From the NCBI GenBank assembly GCA_018262195.1, contig JAGTRS010000034.1, positions 1-40,658 on the forward strand: a stretch of DNA of 40,658 nt. Direction: 5' to 3'. Every line of letters starts with the position of its first letter. Position 1 is the stretch's first letter. Position numbers and translations under genes: made by a program. The DNA is from Pseudomonadota bacterium (GTDB taxonomy: Bacteria > Pseudomonadota > Gammaproteobacteria > Burkholderiales > Rhodocyclaceae). The notes below the pieces were generated by a model. The model did not search any database. It saw only the letters and a program-made list of their open reading frames with translations, and was not told where the DNA came from. Of the stretch, positions 1-9,304 are shown piece after piece.

Positions 1-369
1 GAAGGTGATGACCGGCCAGCCGACCAGCCAGCCGATCGAGAAGATCAGGCCGTCGAAGCCGTTGGCGAACACCAGACCGGAAATACCCAGGAAGGACGCA
101 GCGGACATGTAGTCGCCAGCGATTGCCAGGCCGTTCTGGAAGCCGGTGATGCCGCCACCGCCAGTGTAGAAGTCAGCCGCAGACTTGGTCTTGGAAGCGG
201 CCCACTTGGTGATGTACAGGGTGCCGCCAACGAAGATGGCGAACATGACGATCGCGGTCCAGTTGGTAGCTTGCTGTTGCGTGGCGCCCATGTCGGCGCC
301 GGCAGCGATAGCGCCACCGGCAACAGCCATGGCCAGAAGGCCGGCCAGAATTTGAGTGAATTTGGTCAT
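1..369 (-). CDS. actP: Cation/acetate symporter ActP, N-terminal part (cut by window edge)
   Basis: Only the first 123 codons lie in the window. The protein opens with a hydrophobic signal-like segment (residues 1-23), followed by a membrane segment near residues 36-54 and the conserved stretches [19 protein letters not shown] and [11 protein letters not shown]. These match the start of E. coli ActP, a sodium:solute symporter family protein of the inner membrane that takes up acetate and related short acids. The ATG lies one base after the stop of the DUF485 gene, so the two are co-transcribed and probably translationally coupled, as in the E. coli yjcH-actP pair. The family assignment is strong; substrate preference (acetate, propionate, pyruvate) cannot be told from this fragment. 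Confidence 0.93.
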   Translation of the reverse strand, partial: MTKFTQILAGLLAMAVAGGAIAAGADMGATQQQATNWTAIVMFAIFVGGTLYITKWAASKTKSAADFYTGGGGITGFQNGLAIAGDYMSAASFLGISGLVFANGFDGLIFSIGWLVGWPVITF

Positions 370-370
370 C

Positions 371-679
371 TTACTTCTGTGCCTCCTTGATGATGGCTTC
401 GTTGGTCGCATCGAACTCGGTGTTGGCGCGACGGACGTAGATCCAGGTCAGGATGATCGTGAAGACGATGACGGCAACGCCGAGCGGAACGCCGACGCTG
501 GTAGTCATGCCGGCACCCAGCTTGGTCGCCAGAAACTCTTTGTTATAAGCAACCAGCAGGATGAAGCCGTAGTAAGCGGCGGCGCTGATGATGGCCATGA
601 TGATCGAGTATCGACTGCGCATGGCAATGAACTCGTGGAATTTCGGGTTCGCGGTGACCCGATCTAGTGTGTCTTGCAT
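371..679 (-). CDS. yjcH: DUF485 small membrane protein (YjcH-like), partner of ActP
   Basis: A 102-residue protein with two predicted membrane helices (about residues 25-46 and 60-82) and a charged C-terminus. This is the usual size and shape of DUF485 proteins, which are encoded directly upstream of actP-type symporters. The role is inferred from neighbourhood: a small partner or accessory subunit of the acetate permease in the inner membrane. A good Shine-Dalgarno (GAGGAG, about 6 nt before the ATG) supports this start. Its own upstream region holds a tandem repeat that probably controls the whole operon (see the entry at 728-761). Confidence 0.88.
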   Translation of the reverse strand: MQDTLDRVTANPKFHEFIAMRSRYSIIMAIISAAAYYGFILLVAYNKEFLATKLGAGMTTSVGVPLGVAVIVFTIILTWIYVRRANTEFDATNEAIIKEAQK

Positions 680-727
680 TGATTTGCTCCTCAGATTTTG
701 TTTATAGAGGCATTGCTGCGGAGCGTA

Positions 728-761
728 ATTTAGGCCTGGCGTCTTACAGCTAACTTACAGC
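728..761 (-). promoter_or_regulatory. Candidate activator-dependent promoter with tandem CTGTAAG repeats upstream of yjcH-actP
   Basis: On the minus strand CTGTAAG occurs twice with a 4-base spacer TTAG (760-754 and 749-743), an 11-base period. The spacing copies the Pho box (two 7-mers, 4-base spacer) bound by PhoB and other OmpR-type regulators. A TAAATT -10-like hexamer (733-728) begins 9 bases after the repeat, as in PhoB-dependent promoters, and there is no good -35. A second possible -10, TATAAA, lies at 706-701. A separate TTAATTC direct repeat is at 783-789 and 792-798. The repeat is seen directly; the regulator is inferred. Confidence 0.5.
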
Positions 762-842
762 GCGTAATCAATTCCGAAACGTTTAATTCGATTAATTCAA
801 CATATTGAAAAATTGGTAGTTTTCTAGCTTTTTTTGCCAAAT

Positions 843-871
843 AAAAAGCCCCGCACATGGCGGGGCTTTTT
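843..871 (-). terminator. Rho-independent terminator of groESL
   Basis: A perfect 12-base inverted repeat (AAAAAGCCCCGC / GCGGGGCTTTTT) with a 5-base loop lies 26 bases downstream of the groEL stop. The GC-rich stem runs into a T tract when read on the minus strand. Because the repeat is flanked by A and T on both sides it could work in either direction. Confidence 0.9.
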
Positions 872-896
872 GAGAGCGTAAAGGCTCAGCAGGTCA

Positions 897-2549
<1,653 letters not shown>

Positions 2550-2589
2550 TTAATAGCTCCTGAATTCTGTAGATTGAAAGGCTTGGCGC

Positions 2590-2880
2590 TTAAGCGACCA
2601 GAACGCCCATGATGTCTTCTTCACGCATGACCAGGACTTCCTGACCATCGACCTTGACGGCCTGGCCGGCATACTTGCCGAACAGGACACGGTCACCCAC
2701 CTTGACGTCGAGGGCGATCTGCTTGCCGTTGTCGTCACGCTTGCCCGGGCCGACGGCCAGGACTTCGCCCTGATCCGGCTTTTCACCAGCGGAATCGGGA
2801 ATGACGATGCCGGATGCAGTGGTGCGCTCGGCTTCAACGCGCTTGACGATCACTCGGTCGTGCAAAGGACGGATATTCAT
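2590..2880 (-). CDS. groES: Co-chaperonin GroES (10 kDa)
   Basis: A 96-residue GroES starting [14 protein letters not shown], the standard N-terminus of the family. The open frame continues upstream without a better start, but the extra residues are not GroES-like and would include the 5' leader, so the ATG at 2880 is chosen. The mobile-loop region (about residues 17-33) and the roof hairpin are present. GroES caps GroEL. The 5' untranslated region contains the CIRCE operator. Confidence 0.98.
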   Translation of the reverse strand: MNIRPLHDRVIVKRVEAERTTASGIVIPDSAGEKPDQGEVLAVGPGKRDDNGKQIALDVKVGDRVLFGKYAGQAVKVDGQEVLVMREEDIMGVLVA

Positions 2881-2968
2881 AAAACTGACTCCTGAAAATG
2901 AGTTGCAACAAACTGGAAATTGGCCGGTTACGCTAAAGCGCAGCGCCGGGACCGGGACAGAAGCGGTG

Positions 2969-2995
2969 TTAGCACTCGTCACCGGTGAGTGCTAA
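2969..2995 (-). promoter_or_regulatory. CIRCE operator (HrcA binding site)
   Basis: A perfect match to the CIRCE consensus: TTAGCACTC, 9-base spacer, GAGTGCTAA. It overlaps the predicted transcription start of groES and touches the -10 box, so HrcA binding should block initiation. HrcA itself is not encoded in this window. Confidence 0.97.
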
Positions 2996-3024
2996 TAATA
3001 GGGGCGGAACCTTCCTATTTCAAG
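2995..3024 (-). promoter_or_regulatory. groESL promoter: overlapping sigma70 and sigma32 elements
   Basis: On the minus strand TTGAAA (3023-3018) is followed by exactly 17 bases and TATTAT (3000-2995), a near-consensus sigma70 promoter. The same bases read as CTTGAAA, 13 bases, CCCCTATTA, close to the sigma32 heat-shock consensus (CTTGAA, 13-15, CCCCATNT). The start would fall within CIRCE. The layout implies basal sigma70 expression, HrcA repression and heat-shock sigma32 activation on one promoter. Confidence 0.85.
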
Positions 3025-3106
3025 AGGCCGTTGTGCAAAAAGAGGAATAGAGCCGGATCTGTCTCACCCGGGAACTGCCTGACCAGCAGCAAAGCCCGGA
3101 CAAAAA

Positions 3107-5254
3107 TCAGCGGTTACCGGGCATGTACAAGCGATAGCCGTTACGTCCGGCTTGCTTGACTGCATAGAGCGCCGCATCGGCGTTGGCCCGGATGGCATCC
3201 AGATCTTCGCCGTGCCTTGGATAAATCGCGATCCCGACACTGGTCGAAATGTTGACTGTGCCAGCCGACAGGAAAAATGGTCGAACCATCGCCTCGACAA
3301 TGCGCTGCGCCACTTCTTCGATCTCGGATTGGCTGCCGGCCTTGGGCAGAATGACGGCGAATTCGTCGCCTCCCAATCGAGCCACCGTATCCGATTGCCG
3401 GACGGCCTGTGTCAGCCGATGACTGGCCTCAACCAGCAATTCGTCACCGGCAGCATGACCAAGCGTATCGTTTACGGTCTTGAAATAATCAAGGTCGATG
3501 TAAAGCAAGGCAAACTCTTCACCATATCGCCGAGCCTGCGTCAGCGCAACCTGCAAGCGGTCATAAAACAGGGTCCGGTTCGGCAAGTCGGTCAGCGGAT
3601 CGCTTTGCGCCCGGTGGCGGAGCAACTCCTCAACCTCCTTGCGCTGGGTGATGTCGATGAAGGTAGCGACATGACGGCCACCACTCTCCGCCCCTTCTCC
3701 CTGGATCGCCGAAATCGCCAGCCAGACAACATAAACCGTCCCGTCAGGGCGTCGATTCCAGATTTCCCCGGCCCAGTGCCCATCCTTTTCCAGGGCCTCC
3801 CACATTTCGCGGAAAAAAGCGCCCTCATGGCGCCCGGAACCGAGAAAATTGGGATCCTTGCCCAAGACCTCCTGTGGCCGGTAGCCGGTAATTGCTGAAA
3901 AAGCCGGATTGACCTGAATGATCCGGTTTTTGGCATCGGTCACGATAATGCCTTCAGCCGCGTTTTCCATGACCGCAGCCGAAATCTGCAATGCCCGTTC
4001 GTCCGCCAGGCGATCGGTCACATCATGCACGCTGAGCACCCATTGCGGGCGCTCTGAAGCGCTTTCGATGCGGGCCACATGGACATCGCCAACCCGGATG
4101 TGAGACCCATCCAGGCGACAAAAATGGAGGCGCACCGTTGGCGAGACCGGCTCCCCACGCGAGCGCCGCTCCAGCCGATCGGCCACCAGGTTTCGATCCT
4201 GCTGGCAAACAAAATCAAGGAGCGGCCGATCCACCATTTGACTGGGAGAAAGCCCCACCAGAGCAGCCCCCTGTTCGTTGGCGAACACGATGGCAAAATT
4301 CGGCGCTTGCATGATGAGAATGGCGTTTTGGCTGGTTTCAATCACCGAGCGATAGCGTGCTTCGCTCTCTGAAATTTGTATTTCCTTGCGCTTGCGCTCG
4401 GCTACCTCTTCGCGCAATTGCCCGTTGGCATTGGAGAGTTCCTGGGTTCGCTCGGCAATCAGTTGCTCCTGGCCGGCAGTAACGGCCTGCAAATGCAGAA
4501 CATATTGACGCGAGCGCCGGATAACGAAGTGCACCAACAACGCGATCAGCAACGCCGACGCACCGAACACCAGCATGATGCGCGTACGCTGATCCGAGCG
4601 AATGGCCAGGATTTTCTCGGCCGGCATCGAGACGCTGATGCCGCCCCGGATCTCCCCCAGCTTGTAGCCCTGTTCGGCATGACAAGCCAGGCAGGGCGGC
4701 TTGACGAACAAGGGGGCCATATAGCGATGCATCACCCCTTTTTCAGTGTGAAGCAGGGAAAGTGCTTCGCGCTTGCCGGCCTCAAAGGAATTCAGGGTTT
4801 CGACCTCCCACGCATCAGGCGCATTTGCCGGGCGAATCGGCTTCAGGCTGGTGATGTGAAATTTGACCCCATCGGCTTGTTCTGCAATCTCGGCGATCTG
4901 ACGAGTCATGAATGCCGGATTGATCATGGTCAGTCGTTGGCCATCGGTCGAGACCAGATCGCGCCGAGGATGCTTCAGATAGGGATTGGGCTGGGTCATT
5001 TCAGTCACCGGCGCATAAACACCACCATGCCGGGCATTCCAGTCGCGCGTCAGTTCGACTAACCGGAACAGCACGCTCCCTCGCTCGCGAGCGAGGGTTT
5101 CGATGTTTTCATCGATCTGGCGGAACTCCATTGAAATGCCGAGACCGCAGAGCAGGGCCACCAGCAGATACGCCAAGACCAGCCAGCCTTGGTAGCCCAA
5201 GGAAGGAAGCGAATGGCTCCCGGAGTCGGAGCCCTGGTTGACGACAGAATTCAT
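3107..5254 (-). CDS. Membrane diguanylate cyclase with periplasmic heme-c sensor (DUF3365), two PAS domains and GGDEF
   Basis: A 715-residue sensor enzyme. A membrane helix (about 20-40) is followed by a periplasmic region with a CLACH c-type heme motif (188-192), typical of DUF3365/Tll0287-like sensors. A second helix (about 226-245) and a coiled coil lead to PAS domains at about 297-415 and 420-540. The C-terminal GGDEF domain has an intact GGDEF motif (628-632) and an RQSD inhibitory I-site five residues before it, so it should make c-di-GMP and be product-inhibited. No EAL domain is present. The frame extends to a TTG at 5329, but the ATG at 5254 puts the first helix near the N-terminus as expected. 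A perfect TTGACA -35-like hexamer lies at 5329-5324. The signal sensed is probably redox or a gas ligand at the heme (inference). Confidence 0.9.
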   Translation of the reverse strand: MNSVVNQGSDSGSHSLPSLGYQGWLVLAYLLVALLCGLGISMEFRQIDENIETLARERGSVLFRLVELTRDWNARHGGVYAPVTEMTQPNPYLKHPRRDLVSTDGQRLTMINPAFMTRQIAEIAEQADGVKFHITSLKPIRPANAPDAWEVETLNSFEAGKREALSLLHTEKGVMHRYMAPLFVKPPCLACHAEQGYKLGEIRGGISVSMPAEKILAIRSDQRTRIMLVFGASALLIALLVHFVIRRSRQYVLHLQAVTAGQEQLIAERTQELSNANGQLREEVAERKRKEIQISESEARYRSVIETSQNAILIMQAPNFAIVFANEQGAALVGLSPSQMVDRPLLDFVCQQDRNLVADRLERRSRGEPVSPTVRLHFCRLDGSHIRVGDVHVARIESASERPQWVLSVHDVTDRLADERALQISAAVMENAAEGIIVTDAKNRIIQVNPAFSAITGYRPQEVLGKDPNFLGSGRHEGAFFREMWEALEKDGHWAGEIWNRRPDGTVYVVWLAISAIQGEGAESGGRHVATFIDITQRKEVEELLRHRAQSDPLTDLPNRTLFYDRLQVALTQARRYGEEFALLYIDLDYFKTVNDTLGHAAGDELLVEASHRLTQAVRQSDTVARLGGDEFAVILPKAGSQSEIEEVAQRIVEAMVRPFFLSAGTVNISTSVGIAIYPRHGEDLDAIRANADAALYAVKQAGRNGYRLYMPGNR

Positions 5255-5401
5255 CAGAAAACAACTCGCCGAAACACACTGATGATCAAAATAGCACCAA
5301 AAATCGGACAACGTGCTGCCTTTTGTCAAGGCCAGGCCACCCCCCGGGATTACCCCAGTGAGTGGTAGGCTAGCGCCTTCGAATCCTCCTGCACATTCCG
5401 G

Positions 5402-6841
5402 ATGTTCATCAAGACACTCGCTACCCTGGCATTGACCGGGCTTTCCCTGGCTGCACTGGCCGATGGCCTGCCACCCAACGTACTTGGAGCGCTGAAAGCG
5501 GCGCAGATTCCCGCAAAAAATGTGGCCATCGTCGTCCAGGCGGTCGATAGCGCCTCACCGCTGGTGGCCCACAACGCGAACCAATCAATGAACCCGGCTT
5601 CGGTGATGAAACTGGTCACCACCTATGCCGCCCTCGACCTGCTCGGCCCGGCCTACACCTGGAAAACCACGGTATGGACTGAAAACGCCCCCGTGGACGG
5701 CATTTTGAGCGGCAATCTGTACATCAAGGGCAGCGGCGACCCGCGCTTCACCATCGAACACCTGTGGGCCTTGCTGCGCCAGTTGCAGGTTCGAGGCATC
5801 CGGCAGATTGCCGGCGATGTCGTCCTGGATCGCACAGCCTTCAATGTACCAAGCATCGACCCCGGCGCCTTCGACGACAAACCGATGCGCCCTTACAACG
5901 TCGGGCCGGACGGTCTGCTGCTGAATTTCCGCGCCCTCCGCTTCACCCTGCTCCCGGACAATGGCAAGCCGCGCGTGATGATGGAAACACCGAGCGACGG
6001 CCTGCGCGTCGACAACCAGTTGCGCGCCGGCAACAACGACTGCGGCAGCAACTGGAAGGATTTGATCAGCGTCCGCCTGATTCCCGAAAACAACGGCAAC
6101 CGGCTGGAATTTACCGGCACCTATTCCGCGCTGTGCGGCGAGAAGGGATTGAACCTGTCGCCGCTGCCAGCCGACGCCCAGGCCGGCGGACTGATCCGCG
6201 CACTATGGAAGGAACTTGGCGGCAGCCTGGGCGGCCAGGTCCGCGGCGGCAATGTGCCGATCGGGGCCAAACTGCTCACCCAGCACGAATCGGCGCCGCT
6301 GGCCGACGCAGTGCGCGACATCAACAAGTTCAGCAACAACGTGATGGCCCGCCAGGTTTTCCTCACTTTGGGCAATGACACCGCGCCAGCCACCGCCGAG
6401 CGCTCGAAGCAACGAATCACCGAGTGGCTGGCTGCCCGCAACCTGCGTTTCGGCGAACTGGTGCTCGACAACGGTTCCGGCTTGTCGCGCATCGAGCGGA
6501 TCAGTGCCGACAGCCTGAACCGCCTGCTGCTCGATGCATGGAAGAACCCGGTGATGCCGGAGTTCGTTTCCAGCATGCCCATCGTCGGCATCGACGGCAC
6601 CATGAAAAAACGCCTCAAAAGCTCCGATGCGACGGGCCGCGCTCATATCAAGACCGGCACGCTGGATGGGGTCAAGACGGCTTCGGGCTACGCGCTGGAT
6701 GCGCTGGGCCGTCGTTACGCCTTTACCTTCCTGATCAATCACCCGAGATCGCAAGCCGGTAGCGCAGCGATCGATGCGCTGATCGACTGGGTCGCCCAGC
6801 GACGCATCGGTGAAAAAGCGCCGGTGCTGGAAAATGAGTGA
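5402..6841 (+). CDS. dacB: D-alanyl-D-alanine carboxypeptidase/endopeptidase (PBP4 type, peptidase S13)
   Basis: A 479-residue periplasmic penicillin-binding protein with a Sec signal peptide (about 1-21, ending LAALA). The three active-site motifs are in order: SVMK (Ser67, Lys70), SNN (311-313) and KTG (417-419). The long insertion between SxxK and SxN is characteristic of the S13 family. It trims terminal D-Ala and cleaves DD-crosslinks in peptidoglycan. It is divergent from the diguanylate cyclase gene and overlaps the next gene by 8 bases, so it heads a small operon whose other members have no obvious wall function. Confidence 0.95.
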   Translation: MFIKTLATLALTGLSLAALADGLPPNVLGALKAAQIPAKNVAIVVQAVDSASPLVAHNANQSMNPASVMKLVTTYAALDLLGPAYTWKTTVWTENAPVDGILSGNLYIKGSGDPRFTIEHLWALLRQLQVRGIRQIAGDVVLDRTAFNVPSIDPGAFDDKPMRPYNVGPDGLLLNFRALRFTLLPDNGKPRVMMETPSDGLRVDNQLRAGNNDCGSNWKDLISVRLIPENNGNRLEFTGTYSALCGEKGLNLSPLPADAQAGGLIRALWKELGGSLGGQVRGGNVPIGAKLLTQHESAPLADAVRDINKFSNNVMARQVFLTLGNDTAPATAERSKQRITEWLAARNLRFGELVLDNGSGLSRIERISADSLNRLLLDAWKNPVMPEFVSSMPIVGIDGTMKKRLKSSDATGRAHIKTGTLDGVKTASGYALDALGRRYAFTFLINHPRSQAGSAAIDALIDWVAQRRIGEKAPVLENE

Positions 6842-7529
6842 TCACCAGCCCTTCCCGGGCGACTTCCTGAATGAAGCCGGGCTGAACCGACAGTTCGTCT
6901 TCGATCTGAGGCAGTTGCCTGCCGAGATGCTTGAAGGGCTTGAACCCATGCCGTCCGAGAGCCAGTTGATCCTCCTTGGCCACGGCGGACGACGACTGTG
7001 GGAATGCGTGCAAGCCTACGGCATCACCGGCGAACACCCGATCGACGACTACAGCATCCGCAGCGTCGAACGCTGGTTTGCAGAGCAGTTGCCCGGCCAC
7101 CGCTACCGCACCCTGTTCCCCGGTGATCAGCCGATTGGCCTGCAGGCCTTGGGCAAGCTGGCCGGCTGGCACCATCCATCGCCGATCATGGTCGGCGTAG
7201 ACCGTGAGTGGGGGAGCTGGTACGCCTACCGGGCGGTAGTCATGGCCGATACTGATTTCGCCCCATCGGTCCCGGAGGAGCAGCGCAGTCCCTGCCCGAC
7301 CTGTGCCTCCCAGCCCTGCATTGCCGCCTGTCCGGCCAATGCACTGAAAGATGGCGAGTTCAATCTTGACGCCTGCAGCCGCTACCGCCTGCTGCCTGAA
7401 TCGGCTTGCGCCCACGGCTGCCTGGCCCGCCAGGCCTGCCCGGTGGGCAGCCAGCATCGTTATGAAGACGCCCAGATCAGGCACAGCTACTCACGCTCGC
7501 TGGCCGTGATCCGCCAGTACTACACCTGA
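6834..7529 (+). CDS. 4Fe-4S ferredoxin-domain protein, QueG-like C-terminus
   Basis: A 231-residue protein whose C-terminal third carries cysteines at 154, 157, 162, 166, 181, 192, 196 and 202 (CPTC, PC, ACP, DAC, ACAHGC, ACP). This is enough for two [4Fe-4S] clusters. The arrangement, including an LDAC-x-RY stretch, resembles the ferredoxin domain of epoxyqueuosine reductase QueG, but the protein is shorter and I cannot see the cobalamin-binding part, so queuosine function is not claimed. The start at 6834 overlaps dacB by 8 bases; earlier starts would extend into dacB without conserved features. It is probably a cytoplasmic electron-transfer or reductase protein of unknown substrate. Confidence 0.75.
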   Translation: MSDHQPFPGDFLNEAGLNRQFVFDLRQLPAEMLEGLEPMPSESQLILLGHGGRRLWECVQAYGITGEHPIDDYSIRSVERWFAEQLPGHRYRTLFPGDQPIGLQALGKLAGWHHPSPIMVGVDREWGSWYAYRAVVMADTDFAPSVPEEQRSPCPTCASQPCIAACPANALKDGEFNLDACSRYRLLPESACAHGCLARQACPVGSQHRYEDAQIRHSYSRSLAVIRQYYT

Positions 7530-7539
7530 GCGGCCTGTC

Positions 7540-8148
7540 ATGAGCAATGCGGAAAGCCATCGCCACAACCTGTTTGAAGACGCGCAGGCCCTGCTCGTCG
7601 CGCCCCTCCTCGTCGCCTTTGCAGTCTTCCTGTTTCGCGAAGCCGGCCTGCTGACCGGCGGCACGGTCGGCATCGCCTTCCTGATCCATTACTTGAGCGG
7701 CTGGCCGATCGGACTGGTGCTGTTTGTGGTCAACCTGCCCTTCTACGCATTGGCGCTGCGGGCCATGGGCAAGGCGTTCACCATCAAGACCTTCCTGTCG
7801 ATCACCCTGCTCTCGCTGTACACCGAACTGCTGCCGACGCTGATCCACCTGCAATCATTGAACCGTGGGTTCGCCGCAGTGATGGGCGGTTTTCTGGCCG
7901 GGGTCGGGATACTGATGCTGATCCGGCACAAGGCCAGCCTGGGCGGCCTGGGGATTCTGGTCATCCATCTGCAGAACACGCGTGGCTGGCGAGCCGGCAA
8001 GCTGCAGATGGCGGCCGACTTTCTGATTCTGGGCGCGGCGCTTTTCGTGCGCGATCCGGTCAGTGTCGGCTTCTCAATTGTCGGCGCGGTGGCGCTGAAC
8101 CTGGTGATTGCGGTCAATCACAAGAACGGGCGTTACATGGGCACCTAG
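7540..8148 (+). CDS. YitT/YczE-like multi-pass membrane protein
   Basis: A 202-residue, strongly hydrophobic protein with about five or six membrane helices. The repeated glycine-rich patterns (LLTGGTVGIAFLIHY near residues 37-51 and SLGGLGILVIHLQ near 132-144) are typical of the YitT family (DUF161 type). It lacks the large C-terminal cytosolic domain seen in many Firmicute YitT proteins. It follows the Fe-S protein gene by 10 bases and is probably in the dacB operon. The function of the family is unknown; transport is assumed only from topology. Confidence 0.75.
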   Translation: MSNAESHRHNLFEDAQALLVAPLLVAFAVFLFREAGLLTGGTVGIAFLIHYLSGWPIGLVLFVVNLPFYALALRAMGKAFTIKTFLSITLLSLYTELLPTLIHLQSLNRGFAAVMGGFLAGVGILMLIRHKASLGGLGILVIHLQNTRGWRAGKLQMAADFLILGAALFVRDPVSVGFSIVGAVALNLVIAVNHKNGRYMGT

Positions 8149-8277
8149 TGCTCTGGCCTGTCATTGGCTGAACGGAATGCAAGCGCTGGTTTTGTAATGG
8201 GGCCGTGGTCGCCGTTGGCAACTTCGGCCGCGATGCGAAGACCAGCCTTCATCTTCGCTCAATCGCGAAGCAGACCC

Positions 8278-8694
8278 CTAAACGGCCGGTACGTCTTTAT
8301 TCCGCAAACAGGGGATCAACAAAGCGTCGTAATCCCGGACATGGTTGACCACCCAAAGCCTGGCTGTTTCACAAACCTCGGGCAGCGATTCGGCATTTTC
8401 GGCACGGTGGGATCGTCGAATTTCAGCAACTTCGGCCAGTATTCGCCGGTGTTCACCAACATGCTCGGCCAGCAGCGAGGCCTCCAGCCCCACGTCGAAC
8501 ATCACGAGTTCCTCGGTGGCAAAGTGATTGGCCAGCATCCCCTCCATCTGGCGCAGCAAATCCGCAACCCGCTCCGGGCTGAAATGCTTCCGGGCCATGG
8601 CACGCAACTGCCGGATGCAGTGATAGAGATCCGCATGCTGGGCATCGATCTGGCCATGGCCAAGTTTGACGGGTTCTTCCATTGGATTGTGCAC
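8278..8694 (-). CDS. Bacteriohemerythrin
   Basis: A 138-residue single-domain hemerythrin. All seven di-iron ligands expected of the family are present: His20, His57 and Glu61 (HFATE), His78 and His82 (HVGEH), His118 and Asp123 (HVRDYD). It should bind O2 reversibly, and possibly NO, in the cytoplasm, acting in oxygen supply, storage or sensing. It is transcribed away from the CopD-like gene. The shared intergenic region holds an FNR-type box placed correctly for activation of this gene. It ends convergently towards the YitT-like gene; the 129-base gap between them contains only weak hairpins. Confidence 0.92.
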   Translation of the reverse strand: MHNPMEEPVKLGHGQIDAQHADLYHCIRQLRAMARKHFSPERVADLLRQMEGMLANHFATEELVMFDVGLEASLLAEHVGEHRRILAEVAEIRRSHRAENAESLPEVCETARLWVVNHVRDYDALLIPCLRNKDVPAV

Positions 8695-8739
8695 CTTGAC
8701 TAGAGAGATGCAGGATACTCAGGCAGATGAATGAAAAAC

Positions 8740-8753
8740 ATGATAAAAATCAA
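8740..8753. promoter_or_regulatory. FNR/ANR-type box between hemerythrin and CopD-like genes
   Basis: ATGAT-AAAA-ATCAA matches the FNR consensus TTGAT-N4-ATCAA at 9 of 10 positions. For the hemerythrin gene, TATCCT at 8717-8712 is a plausible -10. A start about 7 bases downstream (near 8705) puts the centre of the box at about -41.5, the class II activation position. The box lies 47 bases upstream of the chosen CopD-like start, so effects on both genes are possible. Confidence 0.6.
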
Positions 8754-8799
8754 CTGTCTCCATACCACCACCCACAACAACGAGAGCACCCCGATCGCC

Positions 8800-9255
8800 A
8801 TGCGCCCCCTGCTTCTACTCCTTCATCTTGCCGGCATCATCATCTGGGTTGGCGGCATGTATTTCGCCCATTTCTGCCTGCGACCGGTCGCTACCGAGCA
8901 GTTGCAGCCCGCGCAGCGTTTGCCGCTGATGACTGCCGTGTTGGGACGTTTCTTTCCAGCTGTGGCGATCGCGATCATCGCCATCCTGATCTCGGGAGTC
9001 GGACTCATGCTGATCCCCGGCTTCGCGCGGGCACCCATCTACTGGCACGCGATGATGGGGATCGGACTGTTGATGACGGCCATTTTCGGCGTCATTTACC
9101 TGGTGCATTTTCGTGCCCTGAAAGCCGCTGTCGCGACGCAGGCATGGCCGACGGCCGGCGCCGCCATGAACCGCATTCGGCCACTGGTCGCGACCAATCT
9201 GCTGCTGGGCGGGCTGACTGTTGTCGTCGCGACGCTCGGTCCGCTGCTGGGCTGA
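8800..9255 (+). CDS. CopD-like integral membrane protein
   Basis: About 151 residues with four predicted helices. The opening MRPLLLLLHLAGIIIWVGG and the following FAHFCLRP stretch resemble the small CopD-family membrane proteins, with a conserved His in the first helix and an HFRALK segment later. An upstream ATG at 8731 would add 23 polar residues and would put the FNR box inside the gene, so 8800 is preferred. Function is uncertain: CopD proteins are linked to copper import, but these short members are poorly characterised and may bind heme. It ends in a convergent intergenic region with repeated CTGATCA. Confidence 0.65.
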   Translation: MRPLLLLLHLAGIIIWVGGMYFAHFCLRPVATEQLQPAQRLPLMTAVLGRFFPAVAIAIIAILISGVGLMLIPGFARAPIYWHAMMGIGLLMTAIFGVIYLVHFRALKAAVATQAWPTAGAAMNRIRPLVATNLLLGGLTVVVATLGPLLG

Positions 9256-9296
9256 TCAGCACGGCCGCCGGAGGGCGCGCTGATCAAATCTGATCA
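9252..9296. repeat. Three CTGATCA copies in a convergent intergenic region
   Basis: CTGATCA occurs at 9252-9258, 9280-9286 and 9290-9296; the first is the core of the 10-base palindrome GCTGATCAGC (9251-9260), which includes the CopD-like stop codon. The copies can pair to form alternative hairpins around a GC-rich loop, so a bidirectional terminator is possible, but there is no T run. Confidence 0.45.
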
Positions 9297-9304
9297 GTGG
9301 CTCC

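Noticed and set aside
5255..5329. TTG start giving a 25-residue longer diguanylate cyclase
   Set aside because: The extension has Cys/Phe/Trp-rich, non-signal sequence, while the ATG at 5254 places the first membrane helix properly.
8149..8277. Small hairpins (CTTCGC/GCGAAG at 8253-8270 and a CTTCG/CGAAG pair upstream) between convergent genes
   Set aside because: Stems are short, without a T run, and could arise by chance; too weak for a terminator call.
8731..8799. Earlier ATG for the CopD-like protein
   Set aside because: It would add polar residues before the first helix and overlap the FNR-type box and likely promoter region.
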